Assembly: GCA_040394775.1 (NCBI GenBank)
Contig: JBEBRN010000050.1
Coordinates: 1-22,368, forward strand
Direction: 5' to 3'
DNA: 22,368 nucleotides
Source of the DNA: 40-80 sp040394775
GTDB taxonomy: Bacteria > Bacteroidota > Bacteroidia > Flavobacteriales_D > Crocinitomicaceae
Position numbers and translations under genes: made by a program. The notes under the pieces are model-generated. The model did not search any database. It was not told where the DNA came from and worked only from the letters and a program-made list of their open reading frames with translations. Shown piece after piece: positions 8,812 through 16,417 of this stretch (position 1 is its first letter; every line of letters begins with the position of its first letter).

Positions 8812-8839
8812 AAAAACCACCTTTTAAGGTGGTTTTTTT
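8812..8839 (+). terminator. Rho-independent terminator after the DUF2911 gene
   Basis: AAAAACCACCTT (8812-8823) pairs with AAGGTGGTTTTT (8826-8837) around a very tight centre and runs into seven T residues (8833-8839). It begins 38 bases after the stop codon. The GGTGG/CCACC core makes it a convincing intrinsic terminator for the plus strand. Confidence 0.85.
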
Positions 8840-9205
8840 ATTCGATGTAATCTTTTTTGAAAATGATTTAACTTACATATACTTTGATACTTTTTTTTCT
8901 ACTCAAAGTGTTAAATTGCTGTGATTTGTTGCTGAATTAAATTACCACATTATATCAAACTCATGTAAATTATTTTTAAAATATATTATGTCCTGCATTG
9001 TAGTGGTGTGCTCTTTTTCTTATTTTTATTTAATCGTATAATGAGGTTTTTACTCAAAACATATGATAAATCTTTCTTTTATCTTTCGTTAAACTTTAGA
9101 ATTTATATGAATCCGCATAAAGATTATTACTAGCTTTACTTTTTTATCTAAGATAATATTATCTAAAATTAAAAAAAGAATTTAATCATTTCTTAAGGAT
9201 ATAAT
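8840..9205. other. AT-rich intergenic region without a recognisable gene
   Basis: About 365 bases between the terminator and the next gene contain no convincing ORF or RNA gene. I see a weak hairpin, ACTTTGA (8881-8887) with TCAAAGT (8903-8909), an imperfect -7-like TATCTTTC at 9080-9087, the palindrome at 9151-9164 (separate entry), and AAGGA at 9195-9199, a Shine-Dalgarno-like site six bases before the ATG at 9206. The transcription start of the downstream pair of genes must lie in this region, but I cannot place it with certainty. Confidence 0.5.
9144..9164. promoter_or_regulatory. Palindromic operator candidate upstream of the 606-residue protein gene
   Basis: AGATAATATTATCT at 9151-9164 is a perfect 14-bp palindrome. 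A further TTATCT at 9144-9149 also pairs with AGATAA (9151-9156), so the site has three alternating half-sites spaced about one helical turn or less. It ends 41 bases before the start codon, where a repressor or activator site would be expected. A/T richness of the region raises the chance of coincidence. Confidence 0.4.
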
Positions 9206-11026
9206 ATGGCAACAAATAAGGCTATACACAATTTTCACATTCCGGTTATGGGACTATCATACACGATAGACAGCCCTATAAGAGTAGCACAATACGGAAT
9301 CTCATCTGTGATTTCTATTATTGACGATGATGTGATCGAGAAGATGAATAAATTTTACACTGAAAAGTATAATTTATTTTACGAAAGTATTTCTCTTAAA
9401 GTAGAGGATTACCGTGCCAAAAGAATCACGGCCTACTTGGATACCGTTCAAGAAATTGTTAATCAAAAGTTTGAATTATTTAAGCAAGAACTTTCTAAAA
9501 GCAGAAAATCATTAGATCATTATATCCAGATGCTTCCAAATAGATCTGAGTTTAAAAAGAGTTTATTACTTTATCTTACAGAGCAAAAAGAAAATGTTAC
9601 AGAAACTGTAAAAGACTTTCTTGATCAGCATCTTTCGCATGGAGATATTGATGTAAATATCATGACTAAATTAGATAAGGATAATTTCATCAAGGACGAA
9701 CAACTACCAGTAATATTTAACGATGCACACGCTTCTTTAAGAGGTTTTGCAAATAGTAAATTAGCCTCTTCTTTAGTACTCTCTGCGGGAATGAATCCAA
9801 GATTATACAGCTATATTGAGTCGTTTAATGACTTTTTTCCAGATGAAAACGGAATCTTAAGAAAGAAAATTACTTTAAAAGTAAGTGATTATCGTTCGGC
9901 GTTAATTCAAGGAAGCTTTTTGGCTAAAAAGGGAATTTGGGTTTCTGAATATAGAATCGAATCAGGATTGAATTGTGGAGGTCACGCTTTCGCTACAAAC
10001 GGAATGCTTTTAGGCCCTATTATGGAGGAGTTTAAGCAAAAGAAAAATGAGTTAATACAAACAATTCATGAGTTGATGAGTAAGGCTTTGACTCAGAAAG
10101 GAATTGTTGTTCCTACTGAGTATCTTGATTTGAAGGTGACTGTTCAAGGAGGTGTCGGTGATGGTGAAGAACATCAGTTTTTATTGGAAAATTATAATGC
10201 GGATGCTGTTGGTTGGGGTTCTCCTTTTTTGTTGGTTCCAGAAGCTACTTCGGTAGATATAGAAACAAGAGAATTACTTGCAAAAGCAAAAGAAGAGGAT
10301 TTGTATCTCAGTGATATTTCTCCACTAGGAGTGAAATTTAATTCGTTAAAAGGAACTTCTAACGAGCTATTACAAAAGAAACGGATCTCTGAAAATAGAA
10401 CTGGAAGTTCTTGCCCTAAGAAATTTTTAGCCTTGAGTAAAGAGTTTACACCAAAGGGAACATGCACAGCTTCTAAAGTGTATCAAGACATTAAACTAGC
10501 AGACTTGTTTGAAGAAAAAGAGACAATGAGTCAGGAAGAATACGATAAAAAGAAAAATAAAATTACCGAAAAAGCATGTCTTTGTGTGGGACTTTCAAAT
10601 TCAACTTTGATCGAAAATGGAATTCCATTAAAGGGAGAGAAGCAAGGTGTAGTAGTCTGCCCAGGTCCAAATATGGCTTACTTCGATAAAGAAGTTTCGC
10701 TATATGAAATGGTGAGACATATTTATGGAAATGCAAATATTCTTTCCGATAGCAATCGCCCAAATATGTTTATTAAGGAATTGAATATGTATGTTGACTT
10801 CCTGAAAGACGAGATAATAGAGTTTTCAGATACGATTGCAAATGCTCAAATAAAGAAATGGGAATCTTTTAAACTGAACCTTCTAGAAGGTATTCACTAT
10901 TACGAAAACTTATTCTCTGACACATCATTTTTTAAAGCCATTCAGGAAAAAGTAAAAACACAATTAGCGGACTGTAAGATGGAAATTAATCTAATTCAGA
11001 TACCTCAACTTGAACCTGTCTTGTAA
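9206..11026 (+). CDS. Divergent nitronate monooxygenase/FabK-like TIM-barrel protein with cysteine-rich C-terminal part
   Basis: I do not recognise a named family for this 606-residue protein. Some motifs line up with FMN-dependent nitronate monooxygenase/FabK/PfaD barrels: an N-terminal IPVMGL segment, NCGGHAF at 256-262 (like the AGGH motif, H260), GGVGDGEEH at 315-323 (like GGIADGR, phosphate-binding), and DAVGWGSPFLLVPEA near 333-347 (like GVQMGTRFLATPE). Usual members have about 320-360 residues. Here a helical insertion (about 40-180) and a C-terminal extension are added. The extension has C403, C420, C458, C460 and C485, a spacing that could hold a metal or Fe-S site. No signal peptide or membrane segment is seen, so it is probably cytoplasmic. 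A Shine-Dalgarno-like AAGGA six bases upstream supports the start. The SDR gene follows after 47 bases. The barrel assignment is inference from motifs; the gene itself is certain. Confidence 0.6.
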   Translation: MATNKAIHNFHIPVMGLSYTIDSPIRVAQYGISSVISIIDDDVIEKMNKFYTEKYNLFYESISLKVEDYRAKRITAYLDTVQEIVNQKFELFKQELSKSRKSLDHYIQMLPNRSEFKKSLLLYLTEQKENVTETVKDFLDQHLSHGDIDVNIMTKLDKDNFIKDEQLPVIFNDAHASLRGFANSKLASSLVLSAGMNPRLYSYIESFNDFFPDENGILRKKITLKVSDYRSALIQGSFLAKKGIWVSEYRIESGLNCGGHAFATNGMLLGPIMEEFKQKKNELIQTIHELMSKALTQKGIVVPTEYLDLKVTVQGGVGDGEEHQFLLENYNADAVGWGSPFLLVPEATSVDIETRELLAKAKEEDLYLSDISPLGVKFNSLKGTSNELLQKKRISENRTGSSCPKKFLALSKEFTPKGTCTASKVYQDIKLADLFEEKETMSQEEYDKKKNKITEKACLCVGLSNSTLIENGIPLKGEKQGVVVCPGPNMAYFDKEVSLYEMVRHIYGNANILSDSNRPNMFIKELNMYVDFLKDEIIEFSDTIANAQIKKWESFKLNLLEGIHYYENLFSDTSFFKAIQEKVKTQLADCKMEINLIQIPQLEPVL

Positions 11027-11073
11027 TACTTATAAGATTATTTACTTTTGAAGTTTATAAATGATCGTATACT

Positions 11074-11760
11074 ATGAATAACAGAATTGCTATAGTAAGT
11101 GGTGCGAATGGAAATCTAGGAAAGGCTATTGTGCAACATTTTCTTACAAACGAATGGAATGTAAATGGTTTAGTGCATCATCTTTCAGGAAGAGTAGAAG
11201 ATGAATACTGCGAATGGGAAGTTGATTTGCTAAATGAAGATGCATCTAAAGATATTGTAGAAAAAGTGATAACGAAAAACACTACTATTGATGTAGCCGT
11301 TCTGACCGTTGGTGGGTTCTCTATGGGAACGATTGAAAATACTTCTATCAAGGAGATTAAGCATCAGTACAACCTTAATTTTGTAACTGCTTATAATTTG
11401 GCTCGACCTATTTTAAGTCAAATGAAAAAGCAAGGGGAGGGTAAACTGTTTTTCATTAGTTCTATGCCTGGAATGGATACCAGAAGAGGAAAGGGTATCA
11501 CTGCTTATAGCTTGGCAAAGTCACAGTTAACACAATTAGCCCATATCATCAATACAGAGATGAAGGGCAAAAATATAAAAGCATACGTTATCGTTCCTAG
11601 CACTATTGATACACCTCAAAATCGCGAAGCTATGCCTAATGGAGATTACAGCCAATGGGAAAAACCAGAGGATATTGCTCAGATTATTGGCCGTTATGCC
11701 AAAAAGGAGATTGTGGAAATCACTGAGATTGTGATTCAAGATGAATTAAAGCGTAACTAA
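11074..11760 (+). CDS. Short-chain dehydrogenase/reductase resembling dihydropteridine reductase
   Basis: The 228-residue product is an NAD(P)-dependent SDR. It has the cofactor loop SGANGNLG (9-16, glycines 10, 13, 16), a VGGF segment (79-82) where classical SDRs have NNAG, S129/S130, and the catalytic pair Y145-x3-K149. Near the C-terminus, residues 179-195 read D-T-P-x-N-R-x-x-M-P-x-x-D-x-S-x-W. This is very like the corresponding stretch of quinonoid dihydropteridine reductase (DTPMNRKSMP...DFSSW), which recycles tetrahydropterin. The atypical GxxGxxG spacing and the GG in place of NNAG also agree with the DHPR group, whose length is similar (about 240). Bacterial SDRs with other substrates share part of this motif, so the substrate remains open. 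The gene follows the flavoprotein-like gene by 47 bases on the same strand and ends at a shared terminator. Confidence 0.85.
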   Translation: MNNRIAIVSGANGNLGKAIVQHFLTNEWNVNGLVHHLSGRVEDEYCEWEVDLLNEDASKDIVEKVITKNTTIDVAVLTVGGFSMGTIENTSIKEIKHQYNLNFVTAYNLARPILSQMKKQGEGKLFFISSMPGMDTRRGKGITAYSLAKSQLTQLAHIINTEMKGKNIKAYVIVPSTIDTPQNREAMPNGDYSQWEKPEDIAQIIGRYAKKEIVEITEIVIQDELKRN

Positions 11761-11780
11761 ACGTGTTTTTAATATAAAAT

Positions 11781-11809
11781 AAAAAATCCCGAGTTTATCG
11801 GGATTTTTT
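11781..11809. terminator. Bidirectional terminator between the SDR gene and fabD
   Basis: A perfect 12-bp inverted repeat, AAAAAATCCCGA (11781-11792) and TCGGGATTTTTT (11798-11809), encloses the loop GTTTA. It lies between the convergent SDR (ends 11760) and fabD (ends 11828) genes. T-runs on both strands let it serve both. Confidence 0.88.
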
Positions 11810-11827
11810 TCTATTTATAAGTTTATT

Positions 11828-12715
11828 TTAGTCTTCAATTCCTGCTGAACTTGTAGGTAAAGCACGGTCCATTTTCTTAAACAATCCTTGTAGTACTTTT
11901 CCTGGACCTACTTCGATGACTTCAGTACAACCGTCCTTAATCATGTTCTGCATAGTTTGTGTCCATCTAACAGCACTTGTCAATTGATTGATTAAGTTTT
12001 TCTTAATTTCATCAGGATTTGATGTAGGTAATGCATCCACATTTTGGTAAATAGGACAAATAGGCTGATTGAAAGTTGTTGCTTCAATTGCTAATTCCAA
12101 TTCTTTCTTAGCAGGTTCCATCAAAGGAGAGTGGAATGCTCCACCAACAGGTAAAATCAAAGCTCTCTTTGCTCCAAGACTCGTTAATTTGTCACAAACT
12201 CTCTCAATAGCTTCTACTTCTCCTGAAATAACCAACTGTCCAGGGCAATTGTAATTAGCCGCTACCACAATTCCAGGATATTCTGCACAAGTATTTTCAA
12301 TTATTTCATCCTCTAGACCTAAAACTGCTGCCATAGTAGAAGGTACTGCTTCACATGCCTTTTGCATTGCTATAGCACGTTGAGATACCAATTTTAAACC
12401 ATCTTCAAAGGTCAATGTTTTATTAGCAACTAATGCAGAAAATTCCCCTAGTGAATGACCTGCAACCATTTCAGGCTGAAAACTTTCTCCTAAACATGCA
12501 GCCAAGATAGTTGAGTGTAAAAAAATAGCCGGTTGTGTTACTTTGGTTTGTTTAAGTTCGTCCTCTGTTCCCTCAAACATTATTTTAGTAATGTCGAAGC
12601 CTAAAATTTCGTTCGCTTTCTTAAATAATTCTTTCGCTATTGGAGATGAATTATATAAATCTTTTCCCATTCCCGAAAATTGTGCTCCTTGACCCGGAAA
12701 AACGTATGCTTTCAT
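11828..12715 (-). CDS. fabD: Malonyl-CoA:ACP transacylase
   Basis: FabD moves the malonyl group from malonyl-CoA to acyl carrier protein, supplying the extender unit for fatty acid synthesis in the cytoplasm. The 295-residue product is of normal family length. It begins AYVFPGQGAQFSGMG (oxyanion-hole glutamine in GQGAQ, residues 8-12). The nucleophile is S88 in GHSLGEFSA (86-94), the substrate-binding arginine is R113 in SQRA, and the catalytic histidine is H195 in GGAFHSPLM. It stands apart from other fab genes and has its own upstream region shared with a divergent T9SS gene. A TAnnTTTG box lies about 39 bases upstream. The ATG at 12715-12713 is directly followed by the conserved start of the family, so the start is secure. 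Confidence 0.97.
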   Translation of the reverse strand: MKAYVFPGQGAQFSGMGKDLYNSSPIAKELFKKANEILGFDITKIMFEGTEDELKQTKVTQPAIFLHSTILAACLGESFQPEMVAGHSLGEFSALVANKTLTFEDGLKLVSQRAIAMQKACEAVPSTMAAVLGLEDEIIENTCAEYPGIVVAANYNCPGQLVISGEVEAIERVCDKLTSLGAKRALILPVGGAFHSPLMEPAKKELELAIEATTFNQPICPIYQNVDALPTSNPDEIKKNLINQLTSAVRWTQTMQNMIKDGCTEVIEVGPGKVLQGLFKKMDRALPTSSAGIED

Positions 12716-12753
12716 AATGAGTTTTTTTTAATTTTAAATTAATTTGCAGGTAA

Positions 12754-12761
12754 CAAATATA
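12754..12761 (-). promoter_or_regulatory. -7 box candidate for fabD
   Basis: CAAATATA on the plus strand reads TATATTTG on the minus strand, a full match to TAnnTTTG. It is 38 bases upstream of the fabD start. I see no good TTG element at the expected distance, so only the -7 part is supported. Confidence 0.5.
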
Positions 12762-12898
12762 CTAATAAAATACAATTGTTTATTTTATCGCTTTTGGATA
12801 TTTACCTAAAATCGAGCTCTAACAGAAATGTTAGGAAATAAAAAGCATATTTGTTAAAGAAAACTTTAAGAGTATGAGTTCTTTATTAAAATATGGGT

Positions 12899-12906
12899 TA
12901 ACTTTG
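12899..12906 (+). promoter_or_regulatory. -7 box candidate for the 1089-residue T9SS protein gene
   Basis: TAACTTTG is a full match to TAnnTTTG and ends 26 bases before the start codon at 12933, the same distance as for the DUF2911 gene. A -33 TTTG is not evident at the usual spacing. Confidence 0.55.
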
Positions 12907-12932
12907 TTATTCATTATTTTTAAACTACAACT

Positions 12933-15900
12933 ATGAAAACATTTTCATCATTTTTATTCCTCCTACTTTTTATATCGGGAGTGAATGCACAGATAGGAAG
13001 TCCCTTTCAAGGGAATCCTGTGAAATTACAAAAGAATTTCACAAAAGCCCAAGGGGTTCAGAATCAGCTGGTCACGAGTAAAGGTTTGACTAAGAGTTTG
13101 ATTTCTAATCAATTTATATCAAAAGCAGGAGGATATTGCGAAGACACATTGTCTTATCCATATCAGAAACAAAGTCAAATTGATCCACAAGAATTGTATC
13201 TATATACAATAGACGATGATGTTCCTAATGGTTTAAATGAGACAGTTATGGCTCAAGTATTCAAAACGGGAAATGTTTCTATGCAGATTTCGGGTGTTGA
13301 ATTGTTTATTTCTAAACTAGGAATTGATTTTTTTAATACTGTTAATGCAGAGATATCTATTTATACACTAAGTGGTGGTATTCCTACAACAAAAATTGGC
13401 TCTATAATTTATACAATTCCAGATACTTTAACTACGGTTAAATATGTCAATTTTATTTCTCCTATTTCAGTAAGTTCAGACTTCGCAGTTGCTGTAACGC
13501 TTAAGACGCCTAATAAATCATTTAAAATTGTTGTTTCTGATCCTGTATTTAGTTCAACGTATGATGAACAGTTATCCTTTTATGGAGCTCAAGGTTATCA
13601 AATGCTGACTGTTAACGATTTATATCTTGCTCAACCCACACCTGTTAACTATGACTTTGATTTGATACTTCATCCTATTATTTCTTATACTAATGATATG
13701 ACACTCGCAGCTACACCAAATCCTGTTTGTCAAGGTAGTACTGTTACATTTACTGGAACAGTTACTCCTAATGGTATTGAAAATCGATTCTTGAATTGGC
13801 GGACATTCCTGGATTATTTTAATTTTAATGCGGGAGCAACACCGTATACAAGTGCTCCATTAGGCCTTGTTGACCAAAGTATTGTCTTATTTGGAAACAA
13901 TGTTACGCATGCCTACACAACTCCAGGTACTTACGATGCTTTTATGGAATATGAAAGTGGTTTTGGAACATCATGTTATGCTAATAATACTGCTTCAGTA
14001 ACCGTTAACGCACCAGTTTCAGCTACTTTTTCTTATTCTGGAACTAATTTTTGCCAATCTTCTACAGCTGCTACTCCAACAATTACAACTGCTGGAGGAA
14101 CATTTAGTGTAACACCTTCAACGGGGCTTTCTATTAATGCCTCTACAGGTAAAATTAATTTTGCAGCTTCAACTCCTGGTAGTTATTTGGTAAAATATGT
14201 TATGACAAATGGTGCATGTTCAGATTCTAAAACGGCTACAATTAATGTTTCAACTGCTTTAAATGCTGCTTTTAGTTATGCTAGTAACTCAGTTTGTTCG
14301 AATGCAACGAATCCACAAATTACTTTGAATTCAGGAGCTACGGCTGGAACGTTCTCAGCAACACCTGCGGGATTAAGTATTAACGCTTCAACAGGTGAAA
14401 TTAACTTAGCAATTTCAAGTGTTGGTAATTACACGGTAACCAATACTGTAAGTGCGGCAGGAGCTTGTGCTGGTGATTCAAAATCGTTTGCAATCACAAT
14501 TGTAGCTTCTCCAGATGCTACATTTACATACTCAGGAAGTAATTTTTGTCAATCTTCTCCAGCAGCAACTCCATCTATCACAACTACGGGTGGTGTTTTT
14601 AGTGTAACGCCTTCAACAGGTTTAACTTTTAATTCAACCACAGGATTAATTAATTTTGCAAGCTCAGCGGTTGGAAGTTATGTGATCCAATATGATGTAA
14701 ACAATGGAACATGTACTGATACTAAAACAGCTACTATTAATGTTGTTTCCTCTATTGACGCTTCTTTTAGCTATGGAAGTAACTCTTTCTGTTCGAATGG
14801 TTCATCTAACACTCAAGTAACATTGAATTCAGGATCTGTTGCGGGTACTTTCTCTGCATCTCCTGCTGGATTAAGTATTAATACAACAACAGGTCAAATT
14901 ACAACATCAACTTCTAGTGTTGGTTCTTATACAGTTACCAATACAGTTAGTGCAACTGGTGGATGTCCTGGTGATTCAAAATCATTTAGCGTTTCTATTG
15001 TAGCTTCTCCAGACGCTACATTCGCATACTCAGGATCTAATTTCTGTCAGTCTTCTCCAGCTGTTACCCCATCGATTACTTCATCAGGAGGGACATTTAG
15101 TGTTACACCTTCAACAGGTCTTTCCATTAACACAGGTACAGGAATGATTGATTTTACTAGTTCAGCTATTGGTAGTTATATCGTTCAATATGTTGTATTA
15201 AATGGGACATGTTCAGATACTAAAACAACGATTGTTAATGTAGTGAATTCTTTAGATGCTACTTTTAGCTATGCAGTTAGTTCTTTCTGTTCAAATGATA
15301 TATCTACTTGTCAAGTGACATTGAGTGCATTAGCTTCAGCTGGAACTTTCTCAGCAACTCCTTCAGGATTAAGTATTGATGGAACAACAGGTGAGGTTAA
15401 TATTGCCGCTTCTAGCGTTGGTACCTATACAGTTACCAACACAGTAAGTGCCTCAGGAGGTTGCTTAGGAGATTCTAAAACTTATACTATTGAAATTAAA
15501 ACTTTACCAGACGCAACTATTACACCTGTTTCTTCACTTTGTGAAAACGATAATTTAGTGATGCTATCTGCAACAACTGCAGGCGGTACTTTCTCAGGAA
15601 ATGATGTAGCAAATGGTTTCTTTAATCCAGGAACTGCAGGAAATGGTATGCATACAGTTAAATATGAGGTAACTGAGAATGGTTGTACAGCTTCAGATAC
15701 GACAGTGATTCAAGTAGATGCTTTACCTTCTGTAACATTTACAACTCCTTCTACAATGTGTGATAACGACGCACCTACTTCATTAACAGCAACTCCTTCA
15801 GGAGGAGCTTTTACAGGGCCTGGTGTTGTAGGGACTACATTTAATCCATCTGCAGCAGGAGTAGGAAGCCAAGCTGTCGTTTATACAGTAACTGTAGGTG

Positions 15901-16202
15901 CTTGTACTACTTCTAAAACAAATACAATTGCTGTTGACTCTTGTCTATCAGTTAAAAATGCAGATATGATTCAGGTTGAATTATTCCCAATTCCTGCAGA
16001 GAATGAATTAACTATTAAAGTGAATACAGATGTTACTGTACAAGTAGTTTCTATCGATGGAAAGTTGTTGATGGCTCCATTTAAGGTAGCTAATCAAGTG
16101 AATTATACTTTAAATACACAATCTTTCGCAAGAGGAATGTATTTGTTGAAACTAACGACCGATAATGGATTCGAAAAAGTACAGCGAATAATGCTTAAAT
16201 AA
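12933..16202 (+). CDS. Secreted T9SS-exported repeat protein with PKD and Ig-like modules
   Basis: The 1089-residue product starts with a signal peptide (about 1-19, ending VNAQ) and ends with a type A T9SS sorting domain (about 1012-1089; FPIPAENELTI near 1018, final RIMLK). Residues about 45-240 form an N-terminal region I do not recognise, with beta-rich sequence and paired aromatic residues. A PKD-like segment follows (about 252-355: NPVCQGSTVTFTG and HAYTTPGTY). Three tandem units of 165-166 residues occupy 363-859. Two more Ig-like modules follow (about 860-930 and 931-1005), each with GG(T/A)F(S/T)G and paired cysteines. No catalytic motif is visible. It is probably a surface adhesin or matrix-like protein; the ligand is unknown. 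The penultimate modules resemble the one preceding the sorting domain in the giant protease. Confidence 0.9.
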   Translation: MKTFSSFLFLLLFISGVNAQIGSPFQGNPVKLQKNFTKAQGVQNQLVTSKGLTKSLISNQFISKAGGYCEDTLSYPYQKQSQIDPQELYLYTIDDDVPNGLNETVMAQVFKTGNVSMQISGVELFISKLGIDFFNTVNAEISIYTLSGGIPTTKIGSIIYTIPDTLTTVKYVNFISPISVSSDFAVAVTLKTPNKSFKIVVSDPVFSSTYDEQLSFYGAQGYQMLTVNDLYLAQPTPVNYDFDLILHPIISYTNDMTLAATPNPVCQGSTVTFTGTVTPNGIENRFLNWRTFLDYFNFNAGATPYTSAPLGLVDQSIVLFGNNVTHAYTTPGTYDAFMEYESGFGTSCYANNTASVTVNAPVSATFSYSGTNFCQSSTAATPTITTAGGTFSVTPSTGLSINASTGKINFAASTPGSYLVKYVMTNGACSDSKTATINVSTALNAAFSYASNSVCSNATNPQITLNSGATAGTFSATPAGLSINASTGEINLAISSVGNYTVTNTVSAAGACAGDSKSFAITIVASPDATFTYSGSNFCQSSPAATPSITTTGGVFSVTPSTGLTFNSTTGLINFASSAVGSYVIQYDVNNGTCTDTKTATINVVSSIDASFSYGSNSFCSNGSSNTQVTLNSGSVAGTFSASPAGLSINTTTGQITTSTSSVGSYTVTNTVSATGGCPGDSKSFSVSIVASPDATFAYSGSNFCQSSPAVTPSITSSGGTFSVTPSTGLSINTGTGMIDFTSSAIGSYIVQYVVLNGTCSDTKTTIVNVVNSLDATFSYAVSSFCSNDISTCQVTLSALASAGTFSATPSGLSIDGTTGEVNIAASSVGTYTVTNTVSASGGCLGDSKTYTIEIKTLPDATITPVSSLCENDNLVMLSATTAGGTFSGNDVANGFFNPGTAGNGMHTVKYEVTENGCTASDTTVIQVDALPSVTFTTPSTMCDNDAPTSLTATPSGGAFTGPGVVGTTFNPSAAGVGSQAVVYTVTVGACTTSKTNTIAVDSCLSVKNADMIQVELFPIPAENELTIKVNTDVTVQVVSIDGKLLMAPFKVANQVNYTLNTQSFARGMYLLKLTTDNGFEKVQRIMLK
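14019..15509 (+). repeat. Three tandem two-part modules (A+B, about 497 bp each) in the 1089-residue protein
   Basis: Part A (about 81 residues, FSYSGSNFCQSSPA) starts at residues 363, 528 and 694, and part B (about 84 residues, FSYGSNSFCSN, ending GDSKSF) starts at 444, 609 and 775. Each part has a cysteine near its start and another near its end. A and B share the D/N-A-(T/A/S)-F-(S/T/A)-Y opening and the G-LSIN-TG-I pattern, so B is likely an old duplicate of A. DNA similarity between units is clearly lower than in the protease repeat. Confidence 0.88.
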
Positions 16203-16242
16203 TTTGCGTTAGTCTTGCAAAAGCTTGAAAAACGTTAATGTT

Positions 16243-16276
16243 AAAATCCCCGTTGAGTTTATCAATGGGGATTTTT
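16243..16276 (+). terminator. Rho-independent terminator after the 1089-residue T9SS protein gene
   Basis: AAAATCCCCGTTGA (16243-16256) pairs with TCAATGGGGATTTT (16262-16275) around the loop GTTTA, with one G:T wobble, followed by T residues. It lies 40 bases after the stop codon and isolates the upstream gene from lon. Confidence 0.85.
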
Positions 16277-16333
16277 TATGTCAACTTATTGCTAGAATAT
16301 ATAAAAAGCATTAAAAATTAAGTGTATATCGTT

Positions 16334-16341
16334 TATCTTTG
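16334..16341 (+). promoter_or_regulatory. -7 box candidate in the lon leader region
   Basis: TATCTTTG is a perfect Bacteroidetes -7 box. It lies 190 bases before the lon start, and a TTG at the normal spacing is not evident. If used, the lon transcript would have a leader of about 185 bases. The sigma-54-like element at 16418-16433 is an alternative or second promoter. Confidence 0.45.
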
Positions 16342-16390
16342 TTTTATTCCTAACTTTATACATTACTGTTAATTCAAGCTATTTTAGAAG

Positions 16391-16406
16391 TGTCTGACAA
16401 AACGTC
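16391..16406. promoter_or_regulatory. Inverted-repeat activator or operator candidate upstream of lon
   Basis: TGTCTGACA at 16391-16399 contains TGTC and its complement GACA around one base, and GAC (16395-16397) also pairs with GTC (16403-16405) across AAAAC. The site lies 13 bases before the -24/-12-like element. That is closer than usual for an enhancer-binding protein site. Confidence 0.35.
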
Positions 16407-16417
16407 GCTGTTTTTGG

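Noticed and set aside
8881..8909. ACTTTGA/TCAAAGT hairpin as a small RNA or terminator
   Set aside because: Only 7 bp with a 15-base loop and no T-run after it; too weak to support in AT-rich DNA.
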